A DNA stretch of 64,000 nucleotides from Micrococcus endophyticus (GCF_014205115.1 NZ_JACHMW010000001.1:992001-1056000), one strand, 5' to 3'. Counted from the first letter of the stretch, positions 31,840-40,757 are shown. Translations and numbers: made by a program. Notes: a model not told the origin generated them from the letters alone.

Positions 31840-32475
31840 TCACACGGGCGAGTGGTCGGACGGTCGTCGCGGGGCGCGGGCGAGGACGGTGAACACGTGC
31901 CAGTGCTTCGGTCCGGAGAACGCGGGGCCGCGCTCGGACCGCTCGGTCAGCTCCACGACCTCCAGGCCTCGCAGGAGGTCCTCCACCTCGGGGCGGGTCA
32001 GGTAGGTCCCGGCGTCCGAGGACCAGTCGTCCTCCGCCCCGAAGAGGTCGACGGCGAGGACGCCGCCCGGCACCAGGGCGGCACGGATGCGGGACCACAC
32101 GGCGTCGAAGGCGTGCCGCGGGACGAAGGGCAGGGCGGCGTTGGCGAGCACCAGGTCCGCGGCGGGCAGGGGGTCCCAGTCCTCGATGCGCCCCGTGCGA
32201 TGGTCCAGGGCTCCCCCGGCGGCGAGGGCCGCCATGGCGGGGGCGATGCTCGGGTCTGCGTCGATGGTGCTCACGGTCAGGCCCAGGGCCAGCAGGTGGC
32301 GCGCCTCGACGCCGGCCCCGCACCCGAGCTCGACGGCGTGGCGGGCGCGGAGGTCGGCATCGGCGGCGAGGGCGTCGACGGCCCGGGCCGTGAGCGGCCG
32401 GATCCGGCCCCGGCCGGCCTGCGCGGCGTTGTACGCGGCCCAGTCGCTGCGGCTCGTCGGCGCGGGGGTCGTCAT
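31840..32475 (-). CDS. Class I SAM-dependent methyltransferase
   Basis: A 211-aa methyltransferase. The SAM site is HAVELGCGAGVEARHLL with the acidic ribose contact in STIDADPS; motif II/III are in ADLVLANAALPFVP and LVPGGVLAVDLFG. The C-terminal HWHVFTVLARA is typical of TehB/UbiE-like small-molecule methyltransferases. The ATG (ATGACGACC) has no good ribosome site. The substrate is unknown. It is preceded by a 330-base non-coding stretch and followed by azlC, 15 bases downstream on the same strand. Confidence 0.85.
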   Translation of the reverse strand: MTTPAPTSRSDWAAYNAAQAGRGRIRPLTARAVDALAADADLRARHAVELGCGAGVEARHLLALGLTVSTIDADPSIAPAMAALAAGGALDHRTGRIEDWDPLPAADLVLANAALPFVPRHAFDAVWSRIRAALVPGGVLAVDLFGAEDDWSSDAGTYLTRPEVEDLLRGLEVVELTERSERGPAFSGPKHWHVFTVLARAPRRPSDHSPV

Positions 32476-32586
32476 GTGCTGAGTCTGCCATCCGGGCTGG
32501 CCGGGAAGCCCCGCCCGTGACGAGCCGGCGACGCCGCCGCAGGGATGGGCGCTCGAGGGCCCGGGGACCGGTGCGGCTGCGCCGCT

Positions 32587-32658
32587 GTTTCCGGCGGATC
32601 GACGGAAACGGCCCGGATCGACGGCCGTTCCGTCGGTCTCGACCGATTCCGTCGATCC
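32587..32658. repeat. Nested inverted repeats built on GATCGACGGAA
   Basis: The 330-base gap between the methyltransferase and tRNA-Val contains GGATCGACGGAA at 32596-32607 and its exact complement at 32647-32658. Inside are a second GGATCGACGG (32615), ACGGCCGTTCCGTCGG, and the hairpin CGGTCTCGACCG; GTTTCCG (32587) also pairs with CGGAAAC (32603). It could be a complex tRNA terminator or a multi-site operator. The rest of the gap shows nothing else. Confidence 0.65.
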
Positions 32659-32805
32659 CACGGGTTCGAGGAGGGGGATCCGGCCGGGGTGGGGCCGGGG
32701 ACGGACCGGCGGCAGGAATGACAGCGGCGGGGGCGGAACGAGCCCACAGGAAGGCCGTGAGCCGGACCGCCGCTTTCTCAGCGACGGCCCGGCTCAGGGC
32801 GGGGG

Positions 32806-32879
32806 TGGACCCAGACGGACTCGAACCGCCGACACCCGCGGTGTAAACGCGGTGCTCTGACCAACTGAGCTATGGGTCC
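32806..32879 (-). tRNA. tRNA-Val (anticodon TAC)
   Basis: Read on the minus strand: acceptor arms GGACCCA/TGGGTCC, D-stem AGCTC, anticodon arm CCGCG-TTTACAC-CGCGG, T-loop TTCGAGT, discriminator A. CCA is not encoded (CCC follows). Confidence 0.95.
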
Positions 32880-32894
32880 CGGTGAGGGTCCAGG

Positions 32895-33380
32895 CTACCG
32901 GTCGCCGAGCAGGGCGCGCGTCGCCGCCTCGTGCTCCGTCCGCGAGCGCGGCCAGCCCGGGGCGGCCGTCACCCGAGCGGCCTCGACGCCGTCCGCGTCC
33001 AGCAGCACGGACACGCGGCGGGCGCGGCCGGACGCCGCGTCGAACGCGTCCAGCGCCGCGCAGGCCGCGCCGTGCGGCCAGAAGTCGGAGAGCAGGACCA
33101 GATCCTCGGGCAGTCCCAGCTCCTCGCGGACCCGACGCAGCACGGGGCCCGCGTCGCAGGCGAGGACCCGCACCGCCACGCCGTCGGCGGCGAGGTCCGT
33201 GGCCAGCTCCCCCAGCCAGCCCAGCTCGCCGGTGCACACCGGGGTGAACGCGCCGGGCAGGAGGACGAGCCACGTGGCCCACGGCGCGGCCGCGTCCTCG
33301 GGCCCGCGGGTCGGCGGCCAGGGCCAGTCCTGGCCACGGTCGTCCCGCAGGGCGGGGACGGCACCGGGCTCCTCGGCCAC
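32895..33380 (-). CDS. AhpE-like peroxiredoxin
   Basis: A ~161-aa thioredoxin-fold peroxidase. The peroxidatic Cys is in LPGAFTPVCTGEL (PxxxTxxC) and the conserved Arg is probably in the C-terminal GWPRSRTEHE. No second (resolving) Cys is placed as in 2-Cys types; the AC at CDAGP and AACAAL may serve. The frame stays open upstream through a 27-bp tandem array encoding RRSAVADDP repeats, so the true start is uncertain. The GTG at 33378-33380 begins a normal-length protein and lies at the edge of the array. It is coupled to the DUF3052 gene. Confidence 0.82.
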   Translation of the reverse strand: MAEEPGAVPALRDDRGQDWPWPPTRGPEDAAAPWATWLVLLPGAFTPVCTGELGWLGELATDLAADGVAVRVLACDAGPVLRRVREELGLPEDLVLLSDFWPHGAACAALDAFDAASGRARRVSVLLDADGVEAARVTAAPGWPRSRTEHEAATRALLGDR

Positions 33381-33529
33381 CGCGCTTCTGCGCGGGTCCT
33401 CAGCCACCGCGCTTCTGCGCGGGTCGTCAGCCACCGCGCTTCTGCGCGGGTCGTCAGCCACCGCGCTTCTGCGCGGGTCGTCAGCCACCGCGCTTCTGCA
33501 CGGGTCGTCAGCCACCGCGCTTCTGCACG
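33377..33529. repeat. Six-copy 27-bp tandem array at the DUF3052/peroxiredoxin junction
   Basis: CCACCGCGCTTCTGC recurs at 33377, 33404, 33431, 33458, 33485 and 33512, exactly 27 bases apart and nearly identical. On the coding (minus) strand each unit contains the DUF3052 ending QKRGG-stop and, in the peroxiredoxin frame, an AGAAG-GTG start-like signal and nine codons RRSAVADDP. It arose by duplication of the DUF3052 3' end. 27 is a multiple of three, so copy changes keep the peroxiredoxin frame. Confidence 0.92.
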
Positions 33530-33939
33530 AGCCGCTGGGCCGCCCAGTCCTCGGAGACGCCCGCGCCGGTCGTGGCATGCAGGCCCGCGGTGCCGGCGGC
33601 CTCCTGCACGTCCGCCGGGTTCACGTGCCCGGCCCGGCCCTTGCGCGGGGTCATCAACCACACGGGGCCGGAGTCCAGGGAGCGCTGGGCGTCCACGAGC
33701 GCGTCCGCGAGGTCCGTGACGTCGCCGTCCTCGGCGCGCCACCAGTACAGGACGGCGTCCGCCGGCTCCTGGTCCTCCTCGGTCAGCAGCTCCTCGCCGA
33801 GGGCGTCCTCCAGGCCGTCGCGGAAGCTGAAGTCGACGTCGTCGTCGTACCCCCACTCCTGCACGAGGTCGCCCTGCGCGAGGGCGAGCTCCGCCAGGAG
33901 CGCGCTGTCCGTCGAGGTCGGCGTCGACCCTGCCTCCAT
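33508..33939 (-). CDS. DUF3052 protein
   Basis: A 143-aa actinobacterial DUF3052 protein. The N-terminal half is acidic (QEWGYDDDVDFSFRDGLEDALGEELL), followed by DAVLYWWRAEDGDVTDLADALVDAQ, SGPVWLMTPRKGRAGHVNPADVQEAA, and a basic end LVQKRGG. Members are often next to aceE, as here (divergent), but the function is unknown. AAGGAGG lies 11 bases before the ATG. Its stop codon is the outermost unit of the 27-bp array. Confidence 0.9.
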   Translation of the reverse strand: MEAGSTPTSTDSALLAELALAQGDLVQEWGYDDDVDFSFRDGLEDALGEELLTEEDQEPADAVLYWWRAEDGDVTDLADALVDAQRSLDSGPVWLMTPRKGRAGHVNPADVQEAAGTAGLHATTGAGVSEDWAAQRLVQKRGG

Positions 33940-34068
33940 AGTGTCCGGTCCTCCTTGATGGTGGGCGGGCACTGCGGCCCGCGCCGTCGAGCGGGTGATG
34001 GCCCCACCATACGCCGTGGGCGCCCGCGACCCGGGACGTCGTCTCGCGCGCGAGAGGCCCGCCCCGAC

Positions 34069-34074
34069 TACTGT
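34069..34074 (+). promoter_or_regulatory. -10 box TACTGT for aceE
   Basis: TACTGT fits TAnnnT and gives a ~110-nt leader before the aceE GTG, ending in CAGGAGGCACC. Confidence 0.45.
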
Positions 34075-34193
34075 GGTCCCGAACAGACGCACTCCCCGGG
34101 CCACCGCCCGGCCCGGCGTCGCGGGGTCGGACCGGACCGTCTGCCCCGCAGCACACCGCGGAGCACCCCTCCGCACGACAGCCAGGAGGCACC

Positions 34194-36944
34194 GTGAGCG
34201 CAGCCGAAGAGAGTTCCCAGATCCTCAGCGGCCTGACCCATCAGTTCCCGGACAAGGATCCGCAGGAGACCGCCGAGTGGATCGAGTCGCTCGACGGGCT
34301 CATCGAAGAGCGGGGCACCGAGCGCGCGCAGTTCATCATGCGCTCGCTGCTCCAGCGCGCGGGGGCGAAGTCCGTGGGCGTGCCGATGGTCACCACCACG
34401 GACTACGTCAACACGATCCCCGCCGACCAGGAGCCCGAGTACCCCGGCGACGAGGAGCTCGAGCGCCGCTACCGCAACTACCTGCGCTGGAACGCCGCGG
34501 CCATCGTGCAGCGCGCCCAGAAGGAGGGCATCGGCGTCGGCGGCCACATCTCCTCGTACGCCGGCCAGGCGACCCTCTACGAGGTGGGCCTGAACCACTT
34601 CTTCCGCGGCCAGGACCACCCCGGCGGCGGCGACCACATCTTCTTCCAGGGCCACTCCTCCCCGGGCAACTACGCCCGCGCGTTCCTCGAGGGCCGCCTC
34701 ACCGAGGAGGACCTGGACGGCTTCCGCCAGGAGAAGTCCCGCCAGGGCCACGCCCTGTCCTCCTACCCGCACCCGCGGATGATGCCGGACTTCTGGCAGT
34801 TCCCCACCGTGTCCATGGGCCTGGGCCCGATGAACGCGATCTTCCAGGCGCAGACCAACCGGTACCTGCACAACCACGGGATCAAGGACACCTCCGACCA
34901 GCACGTCTGGGCGTTCCTCGGCGACGGCGAGATGGACGAGCCCGAGTCGCGCGGCCAGCTGCACGTGGCGGCCAACGACAAGCTCGACAACCTGACCTTC
35001 GTCATCAACTGCAACCTGCAGCGCCTCGACGGCCCGGTGCGTGGCAACGGCAAGATCGTCCAGGAGCTGGAGTCCTACTTCCGCGGCGCCGGCTGGAACG
35101 TCATCAAGGTCCTGTGGGGCCGCGAGTGGGATCCGCTGCTCGAGGCCGACGACGAGGGCGAGCTCGTGCGCATCATGAACGAGACGCTCGACGGCGACTA
35201 CCAGACCTACAAGGCCGAGTCCGGCGGCTTCGTCCGCGACCACTTCTTCGGCCGCTCCTCCGCCACCAAGGAGATGGTGGCGGACATGAGCGACGACGAG
35301 ATCTGGGGCCTGAAGCGCGGCGGCCACGACTACCGCAAGGTCTACGCCGCCTACAAGTCCGCCATGGAGCACAAGGGCCAGCCCACCGTGATCCTCGCGC
35401 ACACCATCAAGGGCTACGGCCTGGGCAAGTCCTTCGAGGGCCGCAACGCGACCCACCAGATGAAGAAGATGACGGTCGAGGACATCAAGGTGTTCCGCGA
35501 CCGCCACCGCATCCCCGTCACGGACGAGCAGATCGAGCGCGACCCCTACGACATCCCGTACTACCACCCGGGCCAGGACGCCCCGGAGATCAAGTACCTG
35601 ATGGAGCGGCGCAAGGAGCTCGGCGGCTTCGTCCCCGAGCGTCGGGCGAAGCACCACAGCATCCCGGTACCCCCGGAGGCCGCCTACAAGCAGGCGCGCA
35701 AGGGCTCGGGCAAGCAGCAGGCGGCCACCACCATGGCGTTCGTCCGGCTGCTCAAGGACCTGATGCGGGACAAGAACATGGGCTCGCGCATCGTGCCGAT
35801 CATCCCGGACGAGGCCCGCACCTTCGGCATGGACTCGTTCTTCCCGACGGCGAAGATCTACAACCCCAAGGGCCAGAACTACCTGTCCGTGGACCGCGAC
35901 CTCTTCCTGTCCTACAAGGAGTCGCCGCAGGGGAAGATCTACCACGTCGGCATCAACGAGGACGGCGCCACCGCCGCCTTCAACGCGGTGGGCACGGCGT
36001 ACTCCACCCACGGCGAGCCGATGATCCCCGTCTACATCTTCTACTCGATGTTCGGGTTCCAGCGGACGGCCGACAACGTCTGGGCCGCCGGCGACCAGCT
36101 CGCGCGCGGCTTCATGATCGGCGCGACGGCGGGCCGCACCACGCTCGCGGGCGAGGGCACCCAGCACATGGACGGCCACTCCCCCGTGATCGCGGGCACC
36201 AACCCGGCCGTGAAGCACTACGACCCGGCGTACTCCTACGAGATCGCGCACATCGTGCGTCAGGGCTTCGAGGACATGTACGGCGAGCACGACCGCGGCG
36301 AGGACGTCCGCAACGTCATCTACTACCTCACGGTCTACAACGAGCCGATCCACCACATCGACGAGCCCGAGGACCTGGACGTGGAGGGCCTGCTCAAGGG
36401 CATCTACCGCCTCTCCGAGGGGCAGGGCGACGGCCCGAAGGTCCAGCTGATGGGCTCCGGCGTCTCGCTGCCGTGGGCCGTGGAGGCGCAGGGCATCCTC
36501 GCCGAGGAGTGGGGCGTGAACGCGTCCGTGTGGTCGGTGACCTCGTACAACGAGCTGTACCGCGACGCCGTCGCGGCGGAGAAGGACGCCCTCAAGGACC
36601 CGTCGGCCGCCCCGCGCGTGCCGTACGTGACCCAGAAGCTCGAGGGCGCCGAGGGCCCCGTGGTGGCCACCTCGGACTTCGCCACCTCGTGGACGAACCA
36701 GATCCGCCCGTTCATCCCGAACCGGTTCGCGGCCCTGGGCGCCGACGAGTTCGGCTTCGCCGACACCCGTTCGGCGGCGCGCCGGTACTTCCTCATCGAC
36801 TCCCACTCGATGGTGGTCCGCGCCCTGCAGCTCCTCGAGGAGGAGGGCTCCGTGGAGAAGGGCACCGCCGCGAAGGCCCACGAGAAGTACCGCCTGGACG
36901 ACGTGAACGCCGGCACCACCGGCAACGCGGGCGGCGACGCCTGA
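34194..36944 (+). CDS. aceE: Pyruvate dehydrogenase E1, homodimeric type
   Basis: A 916-aa thiamine-diphosphate enzyme that decarboxylates pyruvate and loads the acetyl group on E2 lipoyl domains, feeding acetyl-CoA production. [22 protein letters not shown], the TPP motif [15 protein letters not shown]...[12 protein letters not shown], and [19 protein letters not shown] are as in E. coli AceE. Full length. GGAGG is seven bases before the GTG start. It stands alone: no E2 or E3 gene follows. It lies immediately upstream of the fatty-acid regulator and fab operon, a natural user of its product. Confidence 0.97.
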   Translation: MSAAEESSQILSGLTHQFPDKDPQETAEWIESLDGLIEERGTERAQFIMRSLLQRAGAKSVGVPMVTTTDYVNTIPADQEPEYPGDEELERRYRNYLRWNAAAIVQRAQKEGIGVGGHISSYAGQATLYEVGLNHFFRGQDHPGGGDHIFFQGHSSPGNYARAFLEGRLTEEDLDGFRQEKSRQGHALSSYPHPRMMPDFWQFPTVSMGLGPMNAIFQAQTNRYLHNHGIKDTSDQHVWAFLGDGEMDEPESRGQLHVAANDKLDNLTFVINCNLQRLDGPVRGNGKIVQELESYFRGAGWNVIKVLWGREWDPLLEADDEGELVRIMNETLDGDYQTYKAESGGFVRDHFFGRSSATKEMVADMSDDEIWGLKRGGHDYRKVYAAYKSAMEHKGQPTVILAHTIKGYGLGKSFEGRNATHQMKKMTVEDIKVFRDRHRIPVTDEQIERDPYDIPYYHPGQDAPEIKYLMERRKELGGFVPERRAKHHSIPVPPEAAYKQARKGSGKQQAATTMAFVRLLKDLMRDKNMGSRIVPIIPDEARTFGMDSFFPTAKIYNPKGQNYLSVDRDLFLSYKESPQGKIYHVGINEDGATAAFNAVGTAYSTHGEPMIPVYIFYSMFGFQRTADNVWAAGDQLARGFMIGATAGRTTLAGEGTQHMDGHSPVIAGTNPAVKHYDPAYSYEIAHIVRQGFEDMYGEHDRGEDVRNVIYYLTVYNEPIHHIDEPEDLDVEGLLKGIYRLSEGQGDGPKVQLMGSGVSLPWAVEAQGILAEEWGVNASVWSVTSYNELYRDAVAAEKDALKDPSAAPRVPYVTQKLEGAEGPVVATSDFATSWTNQIRPFIPNRFAALGADEFGFADTRSAARRYFLIDSHSMVVRALQLLEEEGSVEKGTAAKAHEKYRLDDVNAGTTGNAGGDA

Positions 36945-36987
36945 CCCGTCCGTCCCGGGGGCGCTGAGTCGCTCCCCGGCCCGGCAT

Positions 36988-37022
36988 CGGCCGGCCGCCT
37001 CCCCTGCGGAGGCGGCCGGCCG
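36988..37022 (+). terminator. Terminator after aceE
   Basis: A 15-bp stem (CGGCCGGCCGCCTCC and its complement) 43 bases past the aceE stop. Confidence 0.75.
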
Positions 37023-37088
37023 TCGTCGTCCCCGGGCCCCTCGCGGCCCCGCGGCAGGGCGCGCCGGGGGCCGGGCCCGACGGCGCCG

Positions 37089-37105
37089 CTGTAGGAACCC
37101 CACAA
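37089..37105. promoter_or_regulatory. Putative FasR operator, fasR copy
   Basis: CTGTAGGAACCCCACAA is an imperfect palindrome (TGTRGG-AAC-CCYACA type) sharing TGTAGGAACCC with the element in front of fabD. It covers the -35 region of fasR, nine bases above its -10 box. Confidence 0.55.
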
Positions 37106-37113
37106 CGCGGCCC

Positions 37114-37119
37114 TAGGAT
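37114..37119 (+). promoter_or_regulatory. -10 box TAGGAT, leaderless fasR start
   Basis: TAGGAT is seven bases before the ATG at 37127, suggesting a leaderless mRNA; this decides against the in-frame ATG at 37118, which overlaps the box. Confidence 0.6.
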
Positions 37120-37126
37120 GGAGCGC

Positions 37127-38329
37127 ATGCCCGAGCCCCGATCCGCCGCCCCGCGCCCCGTGAGCACCGAGGGGCGCGCCCGCCTGCGCAGCCACCTGGG
37201 CGCCCTCAACACGGCCGTGCTGCAGCGGCTCGACGCCACGCTGCCCTGGTACCGAGGGCTGACCCCGGACGAGCGCAGCGCCCTCGGTCTCGTGGCCCAG
37301 CGCGCCCTGCAGGGCTTCATCTCCTGGTTCGATCGCCCGACGACGGCAGGCCACGTCCTCCAGGACGTCTTCGGCCCGGCGCCGACCGACCTCACGCGCG
37401 CCATCTCCCTGAAGCGCGCGCTGCAGCTGATCCGCACGATGGTGGACGTCGTGGAGACCCGCGTGCCCGAGCTGCTGGCCGAGCGGGACCAGGCGCCCAT
37501 CCGCGAGCACGTCCTGCACTACTCCCGGGAGGTCGCCTTCGCCCTGGCAGACGTCTACGCGCGCGCCGCGGAGATGCGCGGGGCGATGGACTCCCGGCTC
37601 GAGGCGGTGCTCCTGGACGCCGTACTGCGCGGCCAGGACCCGGACGAGATCCGCCACCGCGCCACGGCGCTGGGCTGGCGCGGGGACCACCGCGTCATGG
37701 TGATGGCGGGCCTGGCGCCGGGCCAGGACCAGCCGGCCTTCATCCCGGGGCTGCGCCGGGCGGCCGCGAAGCTGGACTGCGACCTGCTCGTGGGCGTGCA
37801 GGCGGAGCGGCTCGTGCTCGTGATCGGCTCGGTCACGGACGCGCAGGTGGTGGGCGAGGCCCTCACGCCCTGGTTCGCCCCGGGCCCGGTGATCCTCGGC
37901 CCCGTGGTGGACTCCCTCGTGGAGGCGCACGTCTCGGCCCGGCACACGCTCGCCGGGCTCGGCGCCGCCCCCGCGCACCCGCGCGCCGTGCGGCCCACGC
38001 CGGCCGAGGACCTGCTGCCGGAGCGGGCGCTGCTGGGCGACCCCACGGCCTGCGAGGCCCTCGTGGACGGCGTGTACGCGCCGCTGACGGACGCCGGCAC
38101 CGCGCTGCTGGAGACGGTGGACGCGTACGGCGCGCTCGGCCACTCCCTCGAGGGCACGGCGCGGGAGCTCTTCGTCCACGCGAACACGGTGCGGTACCGC
38201 CTCAAGCGGGTGGCCGAGGTGACGGGCTGGGACCCCCTGGTCCCCCGGGACGCGTACGTGCTGCAGACGGCAGTGACCCTCGGGCGGCTCGCCGGGTCCC
38301 GGCCGGGCGTCGCCGAGGCCTCCGCCTGA
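37127..38329 (+). CDS. fasR: PucR/CdaR-type regulator of fatty-acid genes, FasR-like
   Basis: A 400-aa regulator ending in a PucR-type helix-turn-helix (LLETVDAYGALGHSLEGTARELFVHANTVRYRLKRVAEVTGWDP). The long N-terminal part (PWYRGLTPDERSALGLVAQRALQGFISWF) and the position directly before fabD-fabH-acpP-fabF match FasR of Streptomyces, an activator of that operon; it is unrelated to the TetR-type FasR of mycobacteria. The start is taken as leaderless ATG. A palindrome shared by its own and the fabD promoter suggests self-control plus control of the fab operon (inference). Confidence 0.88.
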   Translation: MPEPRSAAPRPVSTEGRARLRSHLGALNTAVLQRLDATLPWYRGLTPDERSALGLVAQRALQGFISWFDRPTTAGHVLQDVFGPAPTDLTRAISLKRALQLIRTMVDVVETRVPELLAERDQAPIREHVLHYSREVAFALADVYARAAEMRGAMDSRLEAVLLDAVLRGQDPDEIRHRATALGWRGDHRVMVMAGLAPGQDQPAFIPGLRRAAAKLDCDLLVGVQAERLVLVIGSVTDAQVVGEALTPWFAPGPVILGPVVDSLVEAHVSARHTLAGLGAAPAHPRAVRPTPAEDLLPERALLGDPTACEALVDGVYAPLTDAGTALLETVDAYGALGHSLEGTARELFVHANTVRYRLKRVAEVTGWDPLVPRDAYVLQTAVTLGRLAGSRPGVAEASA

Positions 38330-38353
38330 GGCGGCCTCGCCGAGCGCCCGAAA

Positions 38354-38370
38354 TTGTAGGAACCCTCCAA
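38354..38370. promoter_or_regulatory. Putative FasR operator, fabD copy
   Basis: TTGTAGGAACCCTCCAA has 7-bp arms TTGTAGG/CCTCCAA with one mismatch around AAC and matches the element before fasR at 11 consecutive bases. It lies ~68 bases before the fabD ATG, a usual activator distance. Confidence 0.6.
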
Positions 38371-38437
38371 AACGGCTCGCCGGGGTTCGTGGCCCCGTCT
38401 CCCCGACTCCGGGCGTGAACCCTGACACCATGGAGGA

Positions 38438-39361
38438 ATGCTTGCCATCGTGTGCCCCGGACAGGGCTCCCAGACGCCCGGCTTCCTCTCCCCCTGGCTG
38501 GAGCTGGACGGCACCCGCGCCCTGCTCGAGTCGCTCTCGGACGCCGCGGGCGTGGACCTCGTCCGCCACGGCACCGAGTCGGACGAGGAGACCATCAAGG
38601 ACACGGCGGTCGCCCAGCCGCTGATCGTGGCCGCCGGCCTGGTGGCCGCCGCCGCCCTCGAGGCCGACGCCGCCGCCCCGGCGTCAACGCTCGTCGCCGG
38701 CCACTCCGTCGGCGAGATCACCGCCGCCGCCGTCACCGGCGTGCTCTCCCCCGCCGACGCGCTCGCCCTCGTGCGGGTGCGCGCCACCGGGATGGCCCGG
38801 GCCGCCGCCGCCACGCCCACCGGCATGGCCGCCGTCGTGGGCGGGGACCAGGACGAGGTCCTGGCCGCGATCGAGGCCGCAGACCTCGCCCCCGCGAACG
38901 TCAACGGCGCCGGCCAGATCGTGGCCGCCGGCACCGCGGAGGCCCTCGCCGCCCTCGGCGAGTCCGCCCCCGCCCGTGCCCGCGTCATCCCCCTCAAGGT
39001 GGCCGGAGCGTTCCACACGGAGCACATGCGCCCCGCCGTCGAGGAGCTCGCCGCCCACGTGGCCGGGCTCTCCCCCGCGGACCCCCGCCTCACCCTGCTC
39101 TCCAACCGCGACGGCCAGGCGGTGGACGCGGGCGCCGAGGTGCTCTCCCGGATCGTGGACCAGGTGACCCGCCCCGTGCGCTGGGACCTCTGCATGGAGG
39201 CCATGGCCGAGCGGGAGGTCACGGGGGTCCTCGAGCTCCTGCCCGGTGGCACACTGACCGGACTGGCCAAGCGCGGGCTCAAGGGCACCGCTCAGCTCGC
39301 CGTGAAGACCCCCGAGGACCTGGACGCCGCGCGGGCGTTCCTGGCCGAGCACACGGCCTGA
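38438..39361 (+). CDS. fabD: Malonyl-CoA:ACP transacylase
   Basis: A 307-aa acyltransferase moving malonyl groups from CoA to ACP. The start IVCPGQGSQTPGFL and the nucleophile motif VAGHSVGEITAAAV (active Ser) with later VAGAFHTEHM (catalytic His) are canonical. ATG follows GGAGGA directly, so either a very short spacing or a leaderless message with CACCAT as -10 (GGAGGA is the six-base gap). First gene of the fab operon. Confidence 0.96.
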   Translation: MLAIVCPGQGSQTPGFLSPWLELDGTRALLESLSDAAGVDLVRHGTESDEETIKDTAVAQPLIVAAGLVAAAALEADAAAPASTLVAGHSVGEITAAAVTGVLSPADALALVRVRATGMARAAAATPTGMAAVVGGDQDEVLAAIEAADLAPANVNGAGQIVAAGTAEALAALGESAPARARVIPLKVAGAFHTEHMRPAVEELAAHVAGLSPADPRLTLLSNRDGQAVDAGAEVLSRIVDQVTRPVRWDLCMEAMAEREVTGVLELLPGGTLTGLAKRGLKGTAQLAVKTPEDLDAARAFLAEHTA

Positions 39362-39393
39362 ACCCCGCGCTCCGTCCCCCAGAGAGAAGCAGC

Positions 39394-40446
39394 ATGACCG
39401 TCACCCTGAAGCAGCACGAGCGCCCCGCGGCGAGCCGCATCGCCTCCGTCGGCGCCTACCGTCCGAAGAACCTCGTCCCCAACGAGGACCTCGTCGGCCC
39501 GATCGACTCCTCGGACGAGTGGATCCGCCAGCGCACCGGCATCGTCACCCGCCAGCGCGCGACCGCGGAGGAGACCGTCCCGGCCATGGCCGTCGCCGCC
39601 GGACGCGAGGCCCTCGAGCGGGCCGGCCTGACCGGCGCGGACCTCGACGCAGTGATCGTCTCCACCGTGACGTTCCCGCACGCCACCCCCTCCGCGGCCA
39701 CCCTCGTGGCCCACGAGCTCGGCGCCACCCCCGCCCCCGCCTTCGACGTCTCGGCCGCCTGCGCCGGCTACTGCTACGGCGTGGCCCAGGCCGACGCCCT
39801 GGTGCGCGCCGGCGCCGCCAAGCACGTGCTCGTCGTCGGCGTGGAGCGCCTGTCCGACCACGTGGACCCCACCGACCGCTCCATCTCCTTCCTGCTGGGC
39901 GACGGCGCGGGCGCCGTGATCGTCTCCGCCGCGGACGAGCCGGGCATCTCCCCCTCCGTGTGGGGCTCGGACGGCGAGCGCTGGGAGGCCATCTCCATGA
40001 CGCACTCCCAGCTCGAGCTGCGCGACGTCGTCGAGCAGGCCCGCACCAGCGGCGACGCCTCGGCGATCACCGGCTCCGAGGAGATGGTCTGGCCCACGCT
40101 GCGCCAGGACGGCCCCTCCGTGTTCCGCTGGGCCGTGTGGTCCATGGCAAAGGTGGCCCGCGAGGCCCTCGACGCCGCCGGCGTGGAGCCCGAGGACCTC
40201 GTGGCGTTCATCCCCCACCAGGCGAACATGCGGATCATCGACGAGTTCGCCAAGCAGCTGAAGCTGCCGGAGTCCGTGACCGTGGCCCGAGACATCGCGG
40301 ACGCCGGCAATACCTCCGCGGCCTCCATCCCGCTGGCCATGCACCGCCTCCTGGAGGAGGACCCGTCGCTCTCCGGCGGCCTGGCCCTGCAGATCGGCTT
40401 CGGCGCCGGGCTCGTGTACGGCGCCCAGGTGGTGCGCCTCCCCTGA
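39394..40446 (+). CDS. fabH: Beta-ketoacyl-ACP synthase III
   Basis: A 350-aa condensing enzyme that starts fatty-acid chains from acyl-CoA and malonyl-ACP; in this group branched-chain starters are expected. Catalytic Cys in FDVSAACAGYCYG, His in FIPHQANMRII, Asn in DAGNTSAAS. The entry SSDEWIRQRTGI is standard. AGAGAGAAG precedes ATG. Follows fabD by 32 bases. Confidence 0.97.
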   Translation: MTVTLKQHERPAASRIASVGAYRPKNLVPNEDLVGPIDSSDEWIRQRTGIVTRQRATAEETVPAMAVAAGREALERAGLTGADLDAVIVSTVTFPHATPSAATLVAHELGATPAPAFDVSAACAGYCYGVAQADALVRAGAAKHVLVVGVERLSDHVDPTDRSISFLLGDGAGAVIVSAADEPGISPSVWGSDGERWEAISMTHSQLELRDVVEQARTSGDASAITGSEEMVWPTLRQDGPSVFRWAVWSMAKVAREALDAAGVEPEDLVAFIPHQANMRIIDEFAKQLKLPESVTVARDIADAGNTSAASIPLAMHRLLEEDPSLSGGLALQIGFGAGLVYGAQVVRLP

Positions 40447-40511
40447 GGCCGCGCCGTCTGATTCACTGACCACGTACACCCGTACGACCCCCAACAAGAA
40501 GGAGACGCCCC

Positions 40512-40757
40512 ATGGCTTCCAAGGAAGAGATCCTCGCCGGCCTCGCCGAGATCGTGAACGAGGAGACCGGCCTCGACGCCGCCGACGTCCAGCCGGAGAA
40601 GTCCTTCACGGACGACCTGGACATCGACTCGATCTCGATGATGACCATCGTGGTCAACGCCGAGGACAAGTTCGGGGTGAAGATCCCGGACGAGGAGGTC
40701 AAGAACCTCAAGACCGTCCAGGACGCCGTCGACTTCATCGACAACGCCCAGGCCTAA
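40512..40757 (+). CDS. acpP: Acyl carrier protein
   Basis: An 81-aa acidic carrier protein. The phosphopantetheine Ser lies in DDLDIDSISMMTIV; EDKFGVKIPDEEVKNLKTVQDAVDFI is typical of helices III and IV. AAGGAGA is well placed before the ATG. A strong hairpin lies ~50 bases downstream, before fabF. Confidence 0.97.
   Translation: MASKEEILAGLAEIVNEETGLDAADVQPEKSFTDDLDIDSISMMTIVVNAEDKFGVKIPDEEVKNLKTVQDAVDFIDNAQA

Noticed and set aside
33377-33529. Regularly spaced repeats considered as a CRISPR array
   Set aside because: The units are contiguous at 27 bases with no spacers, encode peptide in frame, and no cas genes are present.
36404-38569. 721-residue minus-strand frame antisense to aceE and fasR
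   Set aside because: Composition is typical of an antisense shadow of GC-rich coding DNA; both plus-strand genes are certain.
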